A DNA stretch of 64,000 bases from Mesostigma viride (Eukaryota > Streptophyta > Mesostigmatophyceae > Mesostigmatales > Mesostigmataceae): contig RPFO01000078.1 of assembly GCA_009746045.1 (NCBI GenBank), positions 1,742,080 to 1,806,079 on the forward strand, read 5' to 3'. This document shows, piece after piece, positions 9,303 to 22,700 of this stretch. The translations under genes were made by a program, and so were the position numbers. The notes under the pieces were generated by a model, which was not told the DNA's origin, made no database searches, and saw nothing but the letters and a program-made list of their open reading frames with translations. Numbering within the stretch: the stretch's first letter is position 1; every line of letters starts with the position of its first letter.

Positions 9303-12300
9303 TCAGAGCAGCTTCTGCTCCTTTAGCTGCAGCAGATGCTTTGTGGCATCCGCGAGCGCGTTGGCTCGCGTCCGCATGAGGCCCAGGTTGAGCTCGGCAG
9401 GTAGCAGCGAGGCCATCTCGCCGTGAAGGATGCCAGAAATCTCCGTTGAGCCCCGGCCCCCTTTGTGGCCTTTACTAGCCGCATGGTTGCTGCCGCCGCT
9501 TCCGCTGGACAGGGAGTTGAGTGCGGTGCATTCCAGGGACCACTCCAGGAGGGCCGTCACGCGGCGCAAAAGAATAAACAGCTGGCGCAGGCTCCTGCTG
9601 GAGTCGGCCGCTCCTTCCTTTTCCACGAGCACGGACTCTGGGACCTGGGGCAGCCACTGCAGCAGATCGGCTGGCAGCGACGAATGAAGCTCCCGCACGA
9701 TCGTGGCCATGAGCGGCGACGCCTTGGGACCCGACGCCATCGCCTGCAACCGCGCCAGCTGGACCGCAAACCGCCACGCACCCACCGCAAACATGTCCGC
9801 GCCGACGCCCCCCGCGAGCCGCCTGCCCATCGACTGGCTGCGGATCAGGCCTTGGGCTGCACCCCCCTGAGCTGCTGGCTGAGTGGAAGCACTTCCCGCA
9901 GCCCCCTTGCTGCCAGTTGAGGAGGAGATGTTGCTGGCGGACGAGGAGGGCAGGAGGATGGCGCCGGTGCCAAGTCCCATGCTCTCGAGTTCCGACTCAG
10001 CGGCCGCGTCGCAGCCCATCGCGTAGAACCAGCGCACCTGAGGGGGGCGCGGGAAAGGCGCGGGAGAAAGGACGAGGCATGGGTTACAAAAGTGGTGGAG
10101 AATAGAGAAGATCTGAAAAGTGGAGATGGCGGAGGGAAAGGGGTGAACAGATGGGTGAACATGTGGGTGAGCAGATGGGTGAATGAATGGGTGAACAGAG
10201 GCAATAGAGGGCTGGCAGCAGCGGCGCTAGGGGACGAACAGGGGAGCGCTCCGCGGTGGAGCTGGTGTAATGCGGCTGGGGTGGTGCTGGGTGCAAGCAA
10301 GAGCGGGCATTACGTCCGCAAGGCACTATGAGGACCCATGAGTTCTACAGAGCTACAGATCCATTTGAATAAAGAAGAAGAGGAATGCCATGCCGTGTAA
10401 GTTCTACCAGCTGCATCCGCCGCATGTCTCGTTCGGAACATCTGGAAAAGAGCATCTTAGAACTAGAACTTTATTCGCCATGAGCTCCCCAGCCATCCAT
10501 CCCACAAGCCAGCGGTGAAGCTTTGCGAAAGTGCATCCAACAAGCTTTGCAACATTACCCTGCCCTTGGAGAGTGAGCGCAAACATGTACTGCGCTATCA
10601 GACGTGCTACCCCGCCTTGCCATCTACAAGCATGAGACACGCATGACACACGCATGACACACGCATGACAAACGCATGACACACCTATCATAAACCTGTG
10701 CCACACGGTGTCCGCAGGGATGGCATCCGCAGAGAACGTACACTCAGGAATGATGTGTACCCGGATGGTGCCTCCAATGACAGCCCAAAAGTGGACAAGC
10801 CAACAAACAGCACGACAGAACCTTGAAAAGTGCCGGCAAGGCGTGACAAAGATGGAACGGACCAAAGATGCTGGCTTACATTCTCACGGAGAATCGCGTC
10901 CCTCTCCACCCCCAGGTCACTAGCCAACGCGTATCCAGAGATGCCATCAAACGCCACGCCTCCTCCGCCCCCTTGCTGCATCGCCTCGTCCTCCCTGACT
11001 GCCCCCCGCCCCTCGCCGCCCTGGTCCCCCCATTGCTGCCGCCGCTTCCTCTTCTGCTGCTGCTGGATGACGGCACAAACAAACGACGTGCGCGCGCGCC
11101 GCACACGAGCACCCTCATCCTGCACCACCGCGCCGCCACCGCCGCCACCACCACCACCACCGCCACCATAGCCCCCCATACGCGACAAGAGCCCTACGGT
11201 TGCGCCAGCTGGCACCGCCGCCGCCGAGAGCGCCACGGAGCCCAAGTGCGCGGCGCCGGTTGCCAGCATGCCCCTGTGCCGGTGGCTGCTGCTACTGCCA
11301 CCGCCGTCACCCCCACGGTCGCTGTCTGCCCCCGCCACCGCGCCCGTGTCCTGGAAGAGCGCGGGGAACGTCTCGGTGACATGGCGCGGGAACAGCTCGT
11401 GCAGAGTCAGCGAGGCGCCCGGCATGGGGGACGGCGTGCGCAAGCCGCTGCCCGTGCGGTGAAGCGACCCGCCCTGGGACGGTGATGATGATGATGATGG
11501 CTCCCCCCCAGATGATGCCGATGGCCCGACCGGCGTAGTAGCCGACCCACCGACCCCACCACCTGCAGCAGCAGCACCAACACCAGCAACAGCAGCACCA
11601 CCAGCAGCACCACTACCGCCCGCACTACCGCCACCACCCGCTGAAGCAGCAGGGGATGCCCCCCCGCCCCCTGGCCCCCCCTCGACCAGCCCACAGGCGA
11701 CCGCGACGCCGGCCGCGCGGAGCATGACCCTGTATTCGTGCACCAGGGACGCCCTGGGCGGCCGCCCGGTGAACTCCGTGGTGACGTCGCGGCATAAGGC
11801 GTCGCGCGCTGACAGGAAGCGCTCATGCTCGCCCTCGCGCACATCCCGCACTGAAGACGATGAAGCGGACATGCCATGGTTGTTGCCGGCGTTGTCAATG
11901 CCACCGCCGCCACGGCCCGCGGCCCCCATCAGGCTGGTGGCGTCAAACAGCATCGCCGCCAGCTGCTCGCATCCTGCAAGCAGTGGCAGCAGATCGCGGT
12001 GCTTTCCTTGCCCCTGCGAGGGTGCTCCTGAGGCGCTCGATTTCCTGAAGGCATCCGGCGGCGGGCAAATGGCCGGGGTGGACCCGCCCGAGGTCTCGCA
12101 TGCTGCCGCCTCATGCCCCGCCTTCCCGCCCCTATCACACAACGGGCCACCTGCATCCACAGCAGCAGCTGCAACAGCCTTGTTATTGTCGCTGCTGTCG
12201 CCACCGGCAGCAGTGCCATCACCACCCGTGTGGCCGGCGCTGTCCACTTCAGGGCCGAACGCAGACTCGAGGGACAGACGCGCGCGCAGGATGGGGGACA

Positions 12301-15300
12301 GCGCGACCGCCGCCTGGGGCCCTGCCAGGGACCCCCACATGGCCATCGCGACGCCGCCCTTGAGCGCCACCTGTCGCGCGGGGGGTGAGGGAGGGGATGC
12401 AGCCCAAGGGGAATCAGGGGGAAGAGAATCCTTCACAAAGGAAAAAAATGCAAGGGGTGTGGTCATACAGGCTCACTTGCACAACTCAAAATGTCTGCAG
12501 CACCCGCACGCAGAAAGACAGGGCAGCGAGAGGATGTGGCATCCAACGTGCATGCCCCAAACAACACACATGGATGTGCATGCCCCAAACCACACACATG
12601 GACGTGCATGCCCCAAACCACAAACACACACTTACGGCCGCATCCACGCGCATGCCTGAATGCACGCACCCCCGCCCACACACAGCCGGCCACAGGGCGC
12701 GACCTCGGGCAATGCAAGGCCAGCGCTCCGCTGGTTAAACTCAAGTCCCTTGCATGGGGATGTGAACTCAAATACACAGGCATGCAGAGTGCACACACAC
12801 AGCCAGTCACAGGGCGGGACTGCGGTCCGACTCTCCATTTCCAGCAGGCGGCGGCATGGTGACCGTCCGATGTGTACTTTACAGGCACACATACCGTACG
12901 CACTTAATCTTACAGGCACAGGCACACAGCGCGAGCGTGCGCACGTTATGGCACAGGCACAGGCACAGGCTCACCGACTGGATGGACGACAGGTGCTCTT
13001 GTGCTGTCAGCAGCAGCTGCTGGTACTCCTGCTCCTGCTCGCGCAGGCGTTGGTGCCCGAGCTCGCGCTGGTGAGAGTCCTTGGGGCGCTCGCCAGAGGT
13101 TTGTCCCGTATCCTCCGCAACCCCACGCCAGCCCCCATCGCCGGCCCCCAGCGACGCACCCCCATCCCCCGTCCTCTCCATCACGACTGCAGAGGAACCT
13201 GCGCCCACGATGGCGCCCACGGGCGCTGGCGTCGCGCCACCTGTCGCCGCGGCCCTCTTGTGCTGCTGCACGCCGCATGCCCACTGCTGGCAGAGCAGCA
13301 TCGCACGGTGCCCGGCAAGGATGTCCGGGTGGCAGCTGCCAGGGAAGCGGCGCAGGGCCGCACGCAGAAGTGCCTCTGGGGGCAGCCCGCGCCCCTCCCC
13401 TCCCTCCCCATCCGTCTCGTTCCGTTTACCTCCACCACCCTCAACACCTCCGCTTGATGGCCCCTCTAAAACGGGCTCCTGCGTGGCGACCGCAAGCACG
13501 CCCGGGGAGGAGGTCACCATGGGCGTGCTGGCGGTAGGCACAACCCCAGGCTGGATAGGCGTTGCGGTGCCCAGCATCAGCGACGACGTGTCGCGGAGGC
13601 CCAGCTCGGCCAGCAACGACCGGTGCAGCGCGTGCAAGTGCGACACCTGGTGGGAGATGCCCAGCTGGAGCCGCGCGACGAGGGACGCCAGGGGGGGGGC
13701 GTCCACCTGGGACGCACTCGATGGGCTGGGCAGGGGGATCCCTGTGAGAGGGGGAGGGAGGAGAGCGTTCCGCTGGGGTGGTGGAGCAAGGGGGTCTCTG
13801 ACATCAGCGGTCGTGGAAGGCAACAGGGCAGTGCTGGGTGAGGGGTCCACCCTCGATGCCGTGTGCGCTCTCGCGGCAAGTGCCGCCCCTTGTTGTGCCG
13901 CGACACCCTCACACAGCGCGGACGTCAGCGCCGCGTCGAGCCAGCGCGCGAGCGAGGGGCAGGGCGTTGCCGCACCACCACGGAGCCAAGCGGCAAGCCG
14001 GCCACCTTGTATCGGCCAAATGTCCTCCCGCGACCCTGGCCCCTGCCCGTTCCCCAACAATCCGGTGCCCACATATGCCCCTGCCCGTTGGCCCAACGCG
14101 TCCAAAGGGCCCTCACCCACCAGACCCCCATCCCATACAGCTGCGCCCAAACGAGCCGTCGCAGCGCAGACACTACACCCCGTCACCATGCCTGGGTCAT
14201 CTTCCTCCCCCTCCTCCTCCTCCTCATCGTCATCATCCTGAGATGCCTCGGCCATGCGAGCATCCTCTCGCCCTGTCCCCTCCTCTTCATCCAACCCTTT
14301 TCGCCCTGTCCCCTCCTCTTCATCCAAGCCCCACCCCCACTCCTCGTCCTCCTCATCAGCTCCCTCTTCACTGTGGCGTCCCCTTGATCTCCCCTCCTCC
14401 CCCTCATGCCGGCCCAGCTGACTCTCCCCATCTGGCGCAGCGCCACCCTTTGCCCCATGACCCGCAGGCCCCTTGGCCCCTTTTACCTCACCACCACCGG
14501 GAGCCTGATGATTGTTCCTCCCCCCGCCCCCATCCTCACTCTCACGTCTTCTCGCCGCCGCAAACACAGCCCGCGTGAGGCTCAACAACAGGGACTTGCG
14601 CACGCAGGCGATCGACGCCCACTCGCCCTCGTCCTCTCCCACGCCCCTGGGCCGCTCGCTGACGACATCGTCGCCGCCGCAGACGTCAGCCCCGTCATCG
14701 CCGTCCCACCGGCACAGGAACGCGGACGAGAACGCAAGCCAGGTGTCCAGGGGCACGGCCAGGAGCCACGTCAGCGGCAGCTCGCTCACTAGTTCCAGGA
14801 ACAGGCGCCGCCACTCGGCATGCGGAAGCGGCACCAGCGAGGTCATCAGGTGGTGGAGGGGGCGCATCGACAAGGGACCGTGGCAGGATAGCTCCGGTGG
14901 GGAAGCCGTATCCCAATGGAGGGCGGCGGACGCACCGCCGCCGCCCTCGAACGATCCTGCGGATGTTATGGGTGCTCCTTGATCAGCACCAACAGAGCCA
15001 TGCTCACTACCACGGGCGGTGCCAGCACCGTGGATGTCGTGGCGGGACGAATCACAGCCATCGCTGGCATGAAGGTCATGCACCAGGCCATCGCGAGCGT
15101 TAATCAATGCAGCATTAGCACCCGAGCGTCCCAGCAGGAAGGGCCCCAACAAGAAAAATGCCAGCCGTGCTTTGCGGGACAAGTGCGACGCCGAGGGCCT
15201 CCCCCCTGCCGCTCCCCCCTGCGACCTTTCTGCTGGCCCCCGCGTCACGTCCCCCATAGGGGTACCCCGCCACACCTCATCCAGGAGCGCGGGCGAGAGG

Positions 15301-18300
15301 CAGAGTGCCAGGTCGCCAAGACCAAGCTCTTCTTCTGTCAACGGCGACGCGACGTGGCCCTTTGTTGCCTGCTGCTGGGCGAGCCCTGATGGGGCCCCGA
15401 TGGAAATCCTGCCAGCAACGCCAGAGGGATCACCCAACGTGGGCGAAGGAGGAGGGGCACCCATGGACGGTGCAGCGAGGGGGAGACGGCGACGCAGGGC
15501 CGCCGCGGTTCTCTGCGCGAGCCGTCTTCCCCGACTGAGCCGCCGGCCGTACTTGCTGCCCCCCTGGTGATGCCTGTCCACATCCAAAGGTGCTGAGTCA
15601 GCAATTGGCCGCATCCCAAAGGACTGCAGGAAGTCGAGGACGGACACGTCGGCCACGAGAGACGAGACCTGTGCCCCGAAAGGGGATGTAAACTTGTCGC
15701 CGTCACTACTGCCCGCTGCGCATTTACCTGCAGATTGCTGCTGGCTGTTCGCCATGACATGCTGGCTGTTCGCCATGACATGCAGGCTAGTCCAAGTCTT
15801 GGCACCGCGGGAAGGCACCGCCGCATCCCCCGCGTACACCCACGCGCGCATGTCCAGCTGCAGTGCTACGGATGCCAGCGCACTGACCCAGTCGCCCACG
15901 CAGGCAGTCCCTGGCTCGTCCCCCCCACCCGACCCCGCTGGGAGCGTCCCTTCTCTTGCTGCCTCCCGCGCGCCTTCCCATGTGGGCGGACCTGCACCAA
16001 CGCTACCTTCAAGTAGTGCGTGTGAATGGGACGGGGACGACGATGGTAGCAAGGTCGCCGCTGCTATCGCTGATGCTGGGGAAGGCAACGAGGAGGACGG
16101 TGGGAAGCTGTCCCCCCGACATGCCAGGTAGAACTGGATGAGCTGGCACTCCATGGCCAACACCTGGCACATTCGCGAAAGCTGGCGGTCAATTAGGGGG
16201 CGGCCACCCCCTGCACCCTTTCCAGCATGCCCTGCGCCCCCCCTATCTCTGGCGGAACCAGCAACGCCTGGCGCACCGCGAAATGATGCCAGCTGGCTGG
16301 TCGTTGTGGGGTGCCCCGCGGCGCGCTGTGCAGATGCCAGCGCGAGCTGGGTGGCGTGCAGACACAGGAGCGGGTGGCAGCATGCAATCTCGGGGGAAAA
16401 GAGGAGCGAGCGGGCCTGGGGTGGAAAAAAGGGGCAGAGAACAGGGAAATGGGTGGGAGGGGGAAGTGAGTGCCGCGTAGAGGACAAAAGGAGGGGGGAG
16501 AAGAAAAGGGGGGGGGGGGGGGGGTAGGACGTAGTACCGGGGTATGGAGAGTCCCTGCAAGATGTGCTTGCCTCCTCCACGCGATCAACGTGAGTGGCAG
16601 CATACACTATCAGCACGAGTGGCAGCATACACTATCAGCACGAGTGGCAGCATACACTATCAGCACGAGTGGCAGCATACACTATCAGCACGAGTGGCAG
16701 CATACACGATGACGACGAGGAGAGAAAAGGGCGCAAACTCGCTCTGGTGCGACAACATCACCAAGCAGCTGGGTAAGTTAAAATCTTGGTTGGGCAAGCT
16801 GATTGGCACGATGGGCTGCCATGGCCAGAGATGGGAGCTGAGAGCACGACCCCAAGCTGGTGGCACAGACCGCCATTGCAATAAAATCCGAGTCCAACCA
16901 CAAATAAACTACTACATATGTTAGTAACAATTGCCTTGCGAGGCTACCATCTTGCAGCAAGACCACAGTTACGATGAAGGCATTGTAGACCTTTGCTGGC
17001 TGCACTTCACGTCCAAGCAAGCAACTTCAAGTGCCGACGGGCCCCAACCAGGAAACCTCACCTGGCGCAAACCTAGCCTTTGCAACCATAACCACGGTCG
17101 AACCCCATCTGCGCCCCCCCCCCTCACCTGCCACCTGCGCTGGGGTGAGCGAATGCCTGCGATGAGCCGCAGCATGAGCCGCTGGCGCACTTCACCCTCC
17201 TCCCCGATTGCTCCTCCCGCCGCTCCCCCTGGGGCACCGCCTCCCAGTGCCGCACCCTTCACCTCCCCACCAACATCCCCGCCCGATGACTGTCCTTGTC
17301 CAGAGGGGTCTGCTGCTGTGAACGCGACGGCCGCTGCACGATGACCGCCGACTGCAGCATCCCTGTGATCCACCATAGCCATAGCAGCAGCAGCACTACT
17401 GCCCGCGGGCACGGCGCTGCTGCTGGCTTCCTCCCCGCGACCCTCCATCCGCGCCGCCACCAACACCGCCGCGTCTGCTTCATCCAGCCCCCCCACCCCC
17501 TGACGCGCAGCCCACACGTGGCTGAACCGAGCGGCGGCGGCGGCGCTCCTTGCGAGGGATGCGCGCGCAGCCTTGACCGCCCACGGCCGATCGTAGACGA
17601 GCTCCTCCAGGCGCTGCAGCATCTCCACCTCGGACACGGGGACGAGTGTGGGGTTAGAGGGCACAAGCGCGGGGGCAACCGGGGGGGTGCCGGCTGCTAG
17701 TGAAGCAGTGCCAGATGTTGTGTTCAACGCAACGACCGGCAAGTCCTCCCTGGCCTTGCCCATCGCTCCCCCTGACCCGGCCACCATGCCTTGCCCATCA
17801 CTCAGAGGCCCATCACTGATGCTGCCCTCCGTCAGAGGCCGCTTCCTCGCCCCTGGTTCCACAAACCCATCGTTGCCAGTCGTGCCCTTCAACGAGGCGG
17901 ATTTGGCACCACCCTGTGATGAGGCAGCACTGCTCTCTCGTGAGGCGGCATCTGCCGTTGCCAGCCTCGCGCTCGCATCCGCCACAATCACCTCCATGAC
18001 CAAATCCCCATCGCCGCTGACCACGGCGGCGCGCGCACCCCCCCTGTGGCCAAGTTCCAGGAGCGGGCTGAACGGGGTGGACAGCTGGATCAGGCAGCAC
18101 GCGGGCCCCACGCGCAGCGCGGCGATCCGACCCCCCTGCCGCAAGCCCCAGACCTCGACGATGCCCTTCTTGGGGGCCAGGATGACCAGGCAGAGCTCGC
18201 CGCAGGTGGGGGGGGTGGATGAAGGGGTGGATGAGTGGGTGGATGAAGGGACGACACTAGGTGAAGGGCCGACAACAACCGGCGCAACGGGGGATGCCAG

Positions 18301-18598
18301 TGGGGCCATCAGGCCACCAGCTGCCCGTGGCGCCACTCCTGCTGTTGCGGCTGCAACAGGTGGTGTGACGGATGCGGCTGCCCGTGGCATGCCACCCTCC
18401 CCCCGCTCTACCCACCCACAGGTGGCGCCGCGGTAGCCCTTCCACATGCGCGTGACCAGGAACAGGTGTGTGTCCACCAGCAGCACGCGACCCAGGTTGT
18501 CGACCGCCGCGACCAGGGGCCCCCTGGGGGCAACCGCCAGGTGGGTCACCTGGCGCGCGGCGTCTGAGAAGCAGCAGGGGAGCTCCACCTTCAACCCC

Positions 18599-18642
<44 letters not shown>

Positions 18643-20418
18643 AGAAGGGTGGGGCGAATGGGAGTCCGTCCAAGGATCCACCGCCCCACCCCCACCCTGT
18701 GCCCTGGACGTTCCAGATGCCTTGGCACCGGGGGTACCTGCCCCAGCAGAGGCAGGACGGGGGCTTCTGCTGTCCTCTGTCATGCCAGCCATGCCGCCAC
18801 CACCAGCACCAGCACTACTACTCGTACCTCCCCCCCCCTCCTCGGTGGCATCGCTGACCAGCGAGGAGCTCCACCAGGAGCTGACGCGCGCGAACGCTGA
18901 CGTCATCTTACCCGCCGCTGACGTCACCTTGCCGGCGACGCGAGACGCCAGCACGCGCGCGGTCGACACGCTGGAACCCGCGTCCTCCGCTGCCTGCATC
19001 CACGCCAGGGCCGGGTCCCGCCCCACCAGCAGCAACCCGTACCGGGGGGACGCATGCGGGGCGGCGCCCGACATGCCGCCACCTGCCGAGAGGCTGCCCC
19101 CCAGGCTGCTCGCTCCCACGAACAGTGTCCGGAAATAGAACGGTGGCGGCGGCAGCATACCCAGGAGGGCACCATCGACCACCGTCATGGACGCGCGCAG
19201 GGACTTGGGCGGGGCCCACCGACGAAAAGAGAGTTGCGGCAGGTCCGCGTGGTGGTAGTGGTGGTGGTGGTGGTGGCTAGGGGTCGGTGGTGCGGAGGCC
19301 GAGAGCTGTGCGGGGAGGGATGGCGTCTCTTTCAGCGTGCCGTTGCCGGATGCAAGCCTTGATGAGGACGAGGATGAGGAGGCAGGGGGTGCCATCGTCA
19401 CACCCGCAGGGTCATCGGTCCTCCGGATGCCAGAAGTAGGAGGTCCTCCCCAGTCCCGGCCCTTGTGTGGTTGCGTATCGGCCAGGGTTCCCCCCGGACG
19501 CGCGGACACGCTGGGGCTGGAGCTGCAAGGATTGCCCTCGCCGTGCCGTGTGACGTCGGGAAGTACGCCTTGCGAGCGCGAGTGGTGCAGCAGGTGCGCA
19601 CGCAGCAGGCCCAGCAGCTCCGCCGCATCGATTCTGGCGACCGAACCGTCGCCGAAAACCGCGCACAGGTCCTCGCTGGCGTCGTTGGCGGTGACGGAGG
19701 CCAGCCGGTTGCGGGCGCGCAGGCGCAGCAGCGGGGCGGTGTGCAGTCGTTGGGACAGGACGACGCGGCCCTGGGGGTAGCTCACGATCGACAGGGTCCC
19801 GTCCGAGAGGCCGACGGCGACAAAGGAGAGGAAGGCGGGCCTGGCCACCTGGTTGGTGGTACCGCCGCTGGTGTTCGCGTTGGTAGAAGTGTTGGTATTA
19901 GTGCTGGTGACGCCACGGGGAGGGTTGACAGGGGTTCCACCCGTCCTGCCCCCGCTGGCGCTACCGGTGGTGCTGCTAGGGGTCAGGGAGGGGAAGATGA
20001 CCCACGTGAGGCAGGCCACGTGGACGTCCCCGGAGCCGCACACGTCTACACAACAGGGCGTCTGCAGGGGGTCCTGGTGCGCCCCCTCGTGGGACTGGAT
20101 GGGCGGGTTGCGGCTGCTGCAGATCACCACGCGTTTGCCCCTCGCCGCCGCAACGACAACGGTCTCTTGATCCCCGGAGACCAAGCTGGCGGCGGCCACA
20201 TCGACGCCTCCGTTGGCCAACGTCACCGCCACGTCACGAAAGGTCACCGGCCACCCCGTGGTCCCACCGAGGAGGATGCACGGCTGCTCGGTGTCCTCCG
20301 CGCCTCGGTCGTCCGTGCCGGATCGGAGCATGCGGGAGAGGTCTTCCACGGGCAGGGCGCAGAGCGGGAGCGCGCTGACGCTGGATGTCAAGGTCGGCAT
20401 TGTTTTGCGATCGGCCAC
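9303..20418 (-). CDS. RAB3GAP2: RAB3GAP2-like protein (Rab3GAP non-catalytic subunit), 4 exons
   Basis: Predicted exons on the minus strand are 20418-17128, 16415-12975, 12370-10880 and 10037-9303. All junctions are phase 0 with GT donors (GTGAGG, GTGAGC, GTAAGC) and pyrimidine-rich AG acceptors. The product would be about 2985 residues. Recognition rests on two blocks in exon 1: DNLGRVLLVD followed by RMWKGYRGATCGW (residues about 633-662), then LVILAPKKGIVEVWGL (about 743-760). These are hallmarks of the Rab3GAP regulatory subunit N-terminal domain. Exon 4 carries the helical C-terminal part. In animals this subunit pairs with RAB3GAP1 and acts on Rab3/Rab18; the same role here is inference. 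The protein is about twice the usual length because of low-complexity inserts: a 13-residue polyglutamine (18601-18639), Gly/Ser/Ala runs, and a long acidic stretch in exon 2. Further introns inside those inserts cannot be excluded. No catalytic-subunit gene is in the window. Confidence 0.8.
10617..10686. repeat. 11-bp tandem repeat in intron 3
   Basis: About five units of a GCATGACACAC-type repeat, with small variants, in the last intron of the RAB3GAP2-like gene. Confidence 0.8.
12548..12632. repeat. About 30-bp tandem repeat in intron 2
   Basis: Three imperfect units built on CATGCCCCAAAC followed by an ACACACATGGA-type stretch, in the 604-bp intron 12371-12974 of the RAB3GAP2-like gene. 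Confidence 0.75.
16591..16710. repeat. 25-bp minisatellite in intron 1
   Basis: About five head-to-tail 25-bp units (GAGTGGCAGCATACACTATC plus AGCAC), nearly identical apart from the last. They lie in the first intron (16416-17127) of the RAB3GAP2-like gene. A run of about 21 G on the plus strand sits at 16507-16525 in the same intron, next to the exon-2 acceptor region. Confidence 0.9.
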
Positions 20419-21328
20419 TTTCTACCTCCGCTTCCAACAGCGTCAAACTTAGGGGGAGAATCCTCGAATTACCTTCCGCGATGGTCAACTCCATCGTCGT
20501 TCAGCATATCGTAGCAATTGAGATCTGCTGTACATCGAAGGTTGCTTATATGGACATATTACAGCCCTCACGTCATATACGGTTTCTCACATACGGTCTC
20601 TCACATGCAGCCGAGCATGCTTGTTGCACGCCCGGCAGGTGCCGAAATTGTGGCGATTACAAAGAATTGCCGATGTCACGGGCATGCATGCATATACAGC
20701 AATCATGCAGGGCAGCTAATAAGTGCCCTTTGCGAAAGAGGCCTTGGATTTCTTCTTGTTAATTCATGTGGCGATGAAGCGGATGAAGAAATCTTCTACC
20801 CAATCAATCAAACATACGTCCTTACTTTCTCTCCAGTCTTGTACTGTATCATCCCCATCAAAGTCCTCTTGACGCTAAAGACTTAACCAAGGGAGGGGAA
20901 ATGGTGGATAAAATTGGGCGTAGATAGCGAGGCAATATCCAGGGTTTCACCACCGCTGCACATCGATAAGGCCAGGCAGGCCATTAGGCACTACAGTACT
21001 GTACAGCGGGCAGCCATGCTCGCAATTATGGCAGCAGAACAAAACCGAATCCGGGGGTACCGTATCTTACGATAGCTCGTACAGCCTGAATGATGACGGG
21101 GGCTCGTGCGACCAATGCGTCTTGTCCTGCCAAGACGTCGCGTCGCCGCCCACGGCCACGCGTGCGGCCACGCGGAGCCGAGCGCGGAACGCACGAGGGC
21201 GCCCCTCAGAGGCCAGGCAGAGGCCAGTATTTTTCGCGCGGGCGGACATGGAAGCTGAGCTGTCCTTAACGACGTCCTCGTGCGAAGCACGGGGCCTTGG
21301 GCACGCTTCAGCCATTCCCACGTAAACA
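20419..21328. promoter_or_regulatory. Shared upstream region of RAB3GAP2-like and cytochrome b5 genes
   Basis: 910 bp between two divergent start codons. It should hold both promoters and 5' UTRs. No TATA box at a convincing distance from either gene was found. A short duplicated motif (TCATATACGGTTTCTCACAT, then ACATACGGTCTCTCACAT) lies at about 20572-20607. Confidence 0.45.
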
Positions 21329-22667
21329 ATGGCTCCCAAGGAGGAGTATTCCCTCGAGGAAGTTAGCCAGCATGCCAGTCTTACGGACTGCTGGTTGATA
21401 ATTAATGGAAAGGTGAGGGTTTCGCATGCCATGATAGTGAAGTTGTTTTTTTTTTTGTGTGTGTGTGTGTGTTTTTTTCTGGATGTCGGGTTGATCAGAA
21501 CTGCCATCCACGCCGCCCAGGTGCCATGGAAAGGTCGATAGGGCTCATTGTTTCTGTTTTAATCCTGCTAATGCGTAATGCCAGGTATACGATGTGTCCA
21601 AGTTCATGGATGAACATCCCGGCGGTGATGAGATTCTGCTTTCGACCACAGGTACGCCGGCCCGGCGTTAAGCGTGGCTACGTGTTCTTCGGCTGTTGGG
21701 AAATATATACCGTGGTGTAACGTTTGCTGACTATCACTTACGTCGCTGGCTGATTTCACATACACACTCAGCCCGCGAGTGTTTCTCTTTTTGACATTGG
21801 CTGCCGTAGCTAGCCTATGTAATGAGCAGGGAGCCGTATCGAAACGAGGGTGTGCCAGCGTCTTCGTGTTTCTGCTTCACGTGTACACTGTATGCCAAGT
21901 CTGCGAGTTCCCGTGGGATTAATACACGGTAGGATGATGAACAGTATTGCGATATGGGCATGCTGGTGCTCGAAAGTGAAGCAGGTTTGGTAGCCATCGA
22001 CTTGCCGTAAAGTGTGTGACGGTAGGATGATGAACAGTATTGCGATATGGGCATGCCGGTGCTCGAAAGTGAAGCAGGTTTGGTAGCCATCGACTTGCCG
22101 TAAAGTGTGTGACATAGGCCATTAAAGATGTGCTTCCTGTAATTGTTTTTTATTCGTCGGGGGCAAGATTGCATTTATTGCTGAAGCAAGTAGTTGGGGC
22201 GAGATGATCCATGATATCACGCCATCTCCCGATGCGATGAGTAACAACAACTTCGAGCCTCCATGCCTCTATCGCCATGCAGCCGTGCTGCATGTTTTGA
22301 GGCATCTCGCCCTGAGAGCTGTCGCCTGCTGCAGCAATTCCTTTCCTCTAAGCCAGCACAGGGGGTACGGTGCTCTCTGTCTGTCTCTCACCTGTCCATT
22401 CATCCATCCATGTGCCGTCATTAGGAGTGTCGCATGCGCATAGTCCAGTTTTGCCTCTACGCTTCGAGCATGTAAATGTCTGTGCCCCCCCCCCCTCTCC
22501 CGGCCCTCCCCCGCGAAGGCATAGGGGCAATGGTCTCACCCACCCTTGACAAGTAACCTGTTTACTGTCACACCCTTGACAGGTAACCTGTTTAGTGTAA
22601 CACCCTTGACAAGTGACCTGTTTAGTGTTGTTAATCTGTTGACACACAGGGTTCTTTACACACACAG

Positions 22668-22700
<33 letters not shown>

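Noticed and set aside
13081-14241. 386-codon plus-strand open frame (and others of 200-350 codons at 9.4-20.5 kb)
   Set aside because: Antisense shadow of the RAB3GAP2-like exons; GC-rich codon bias keeps the complementary frames open and the translation has no recognisable domain.
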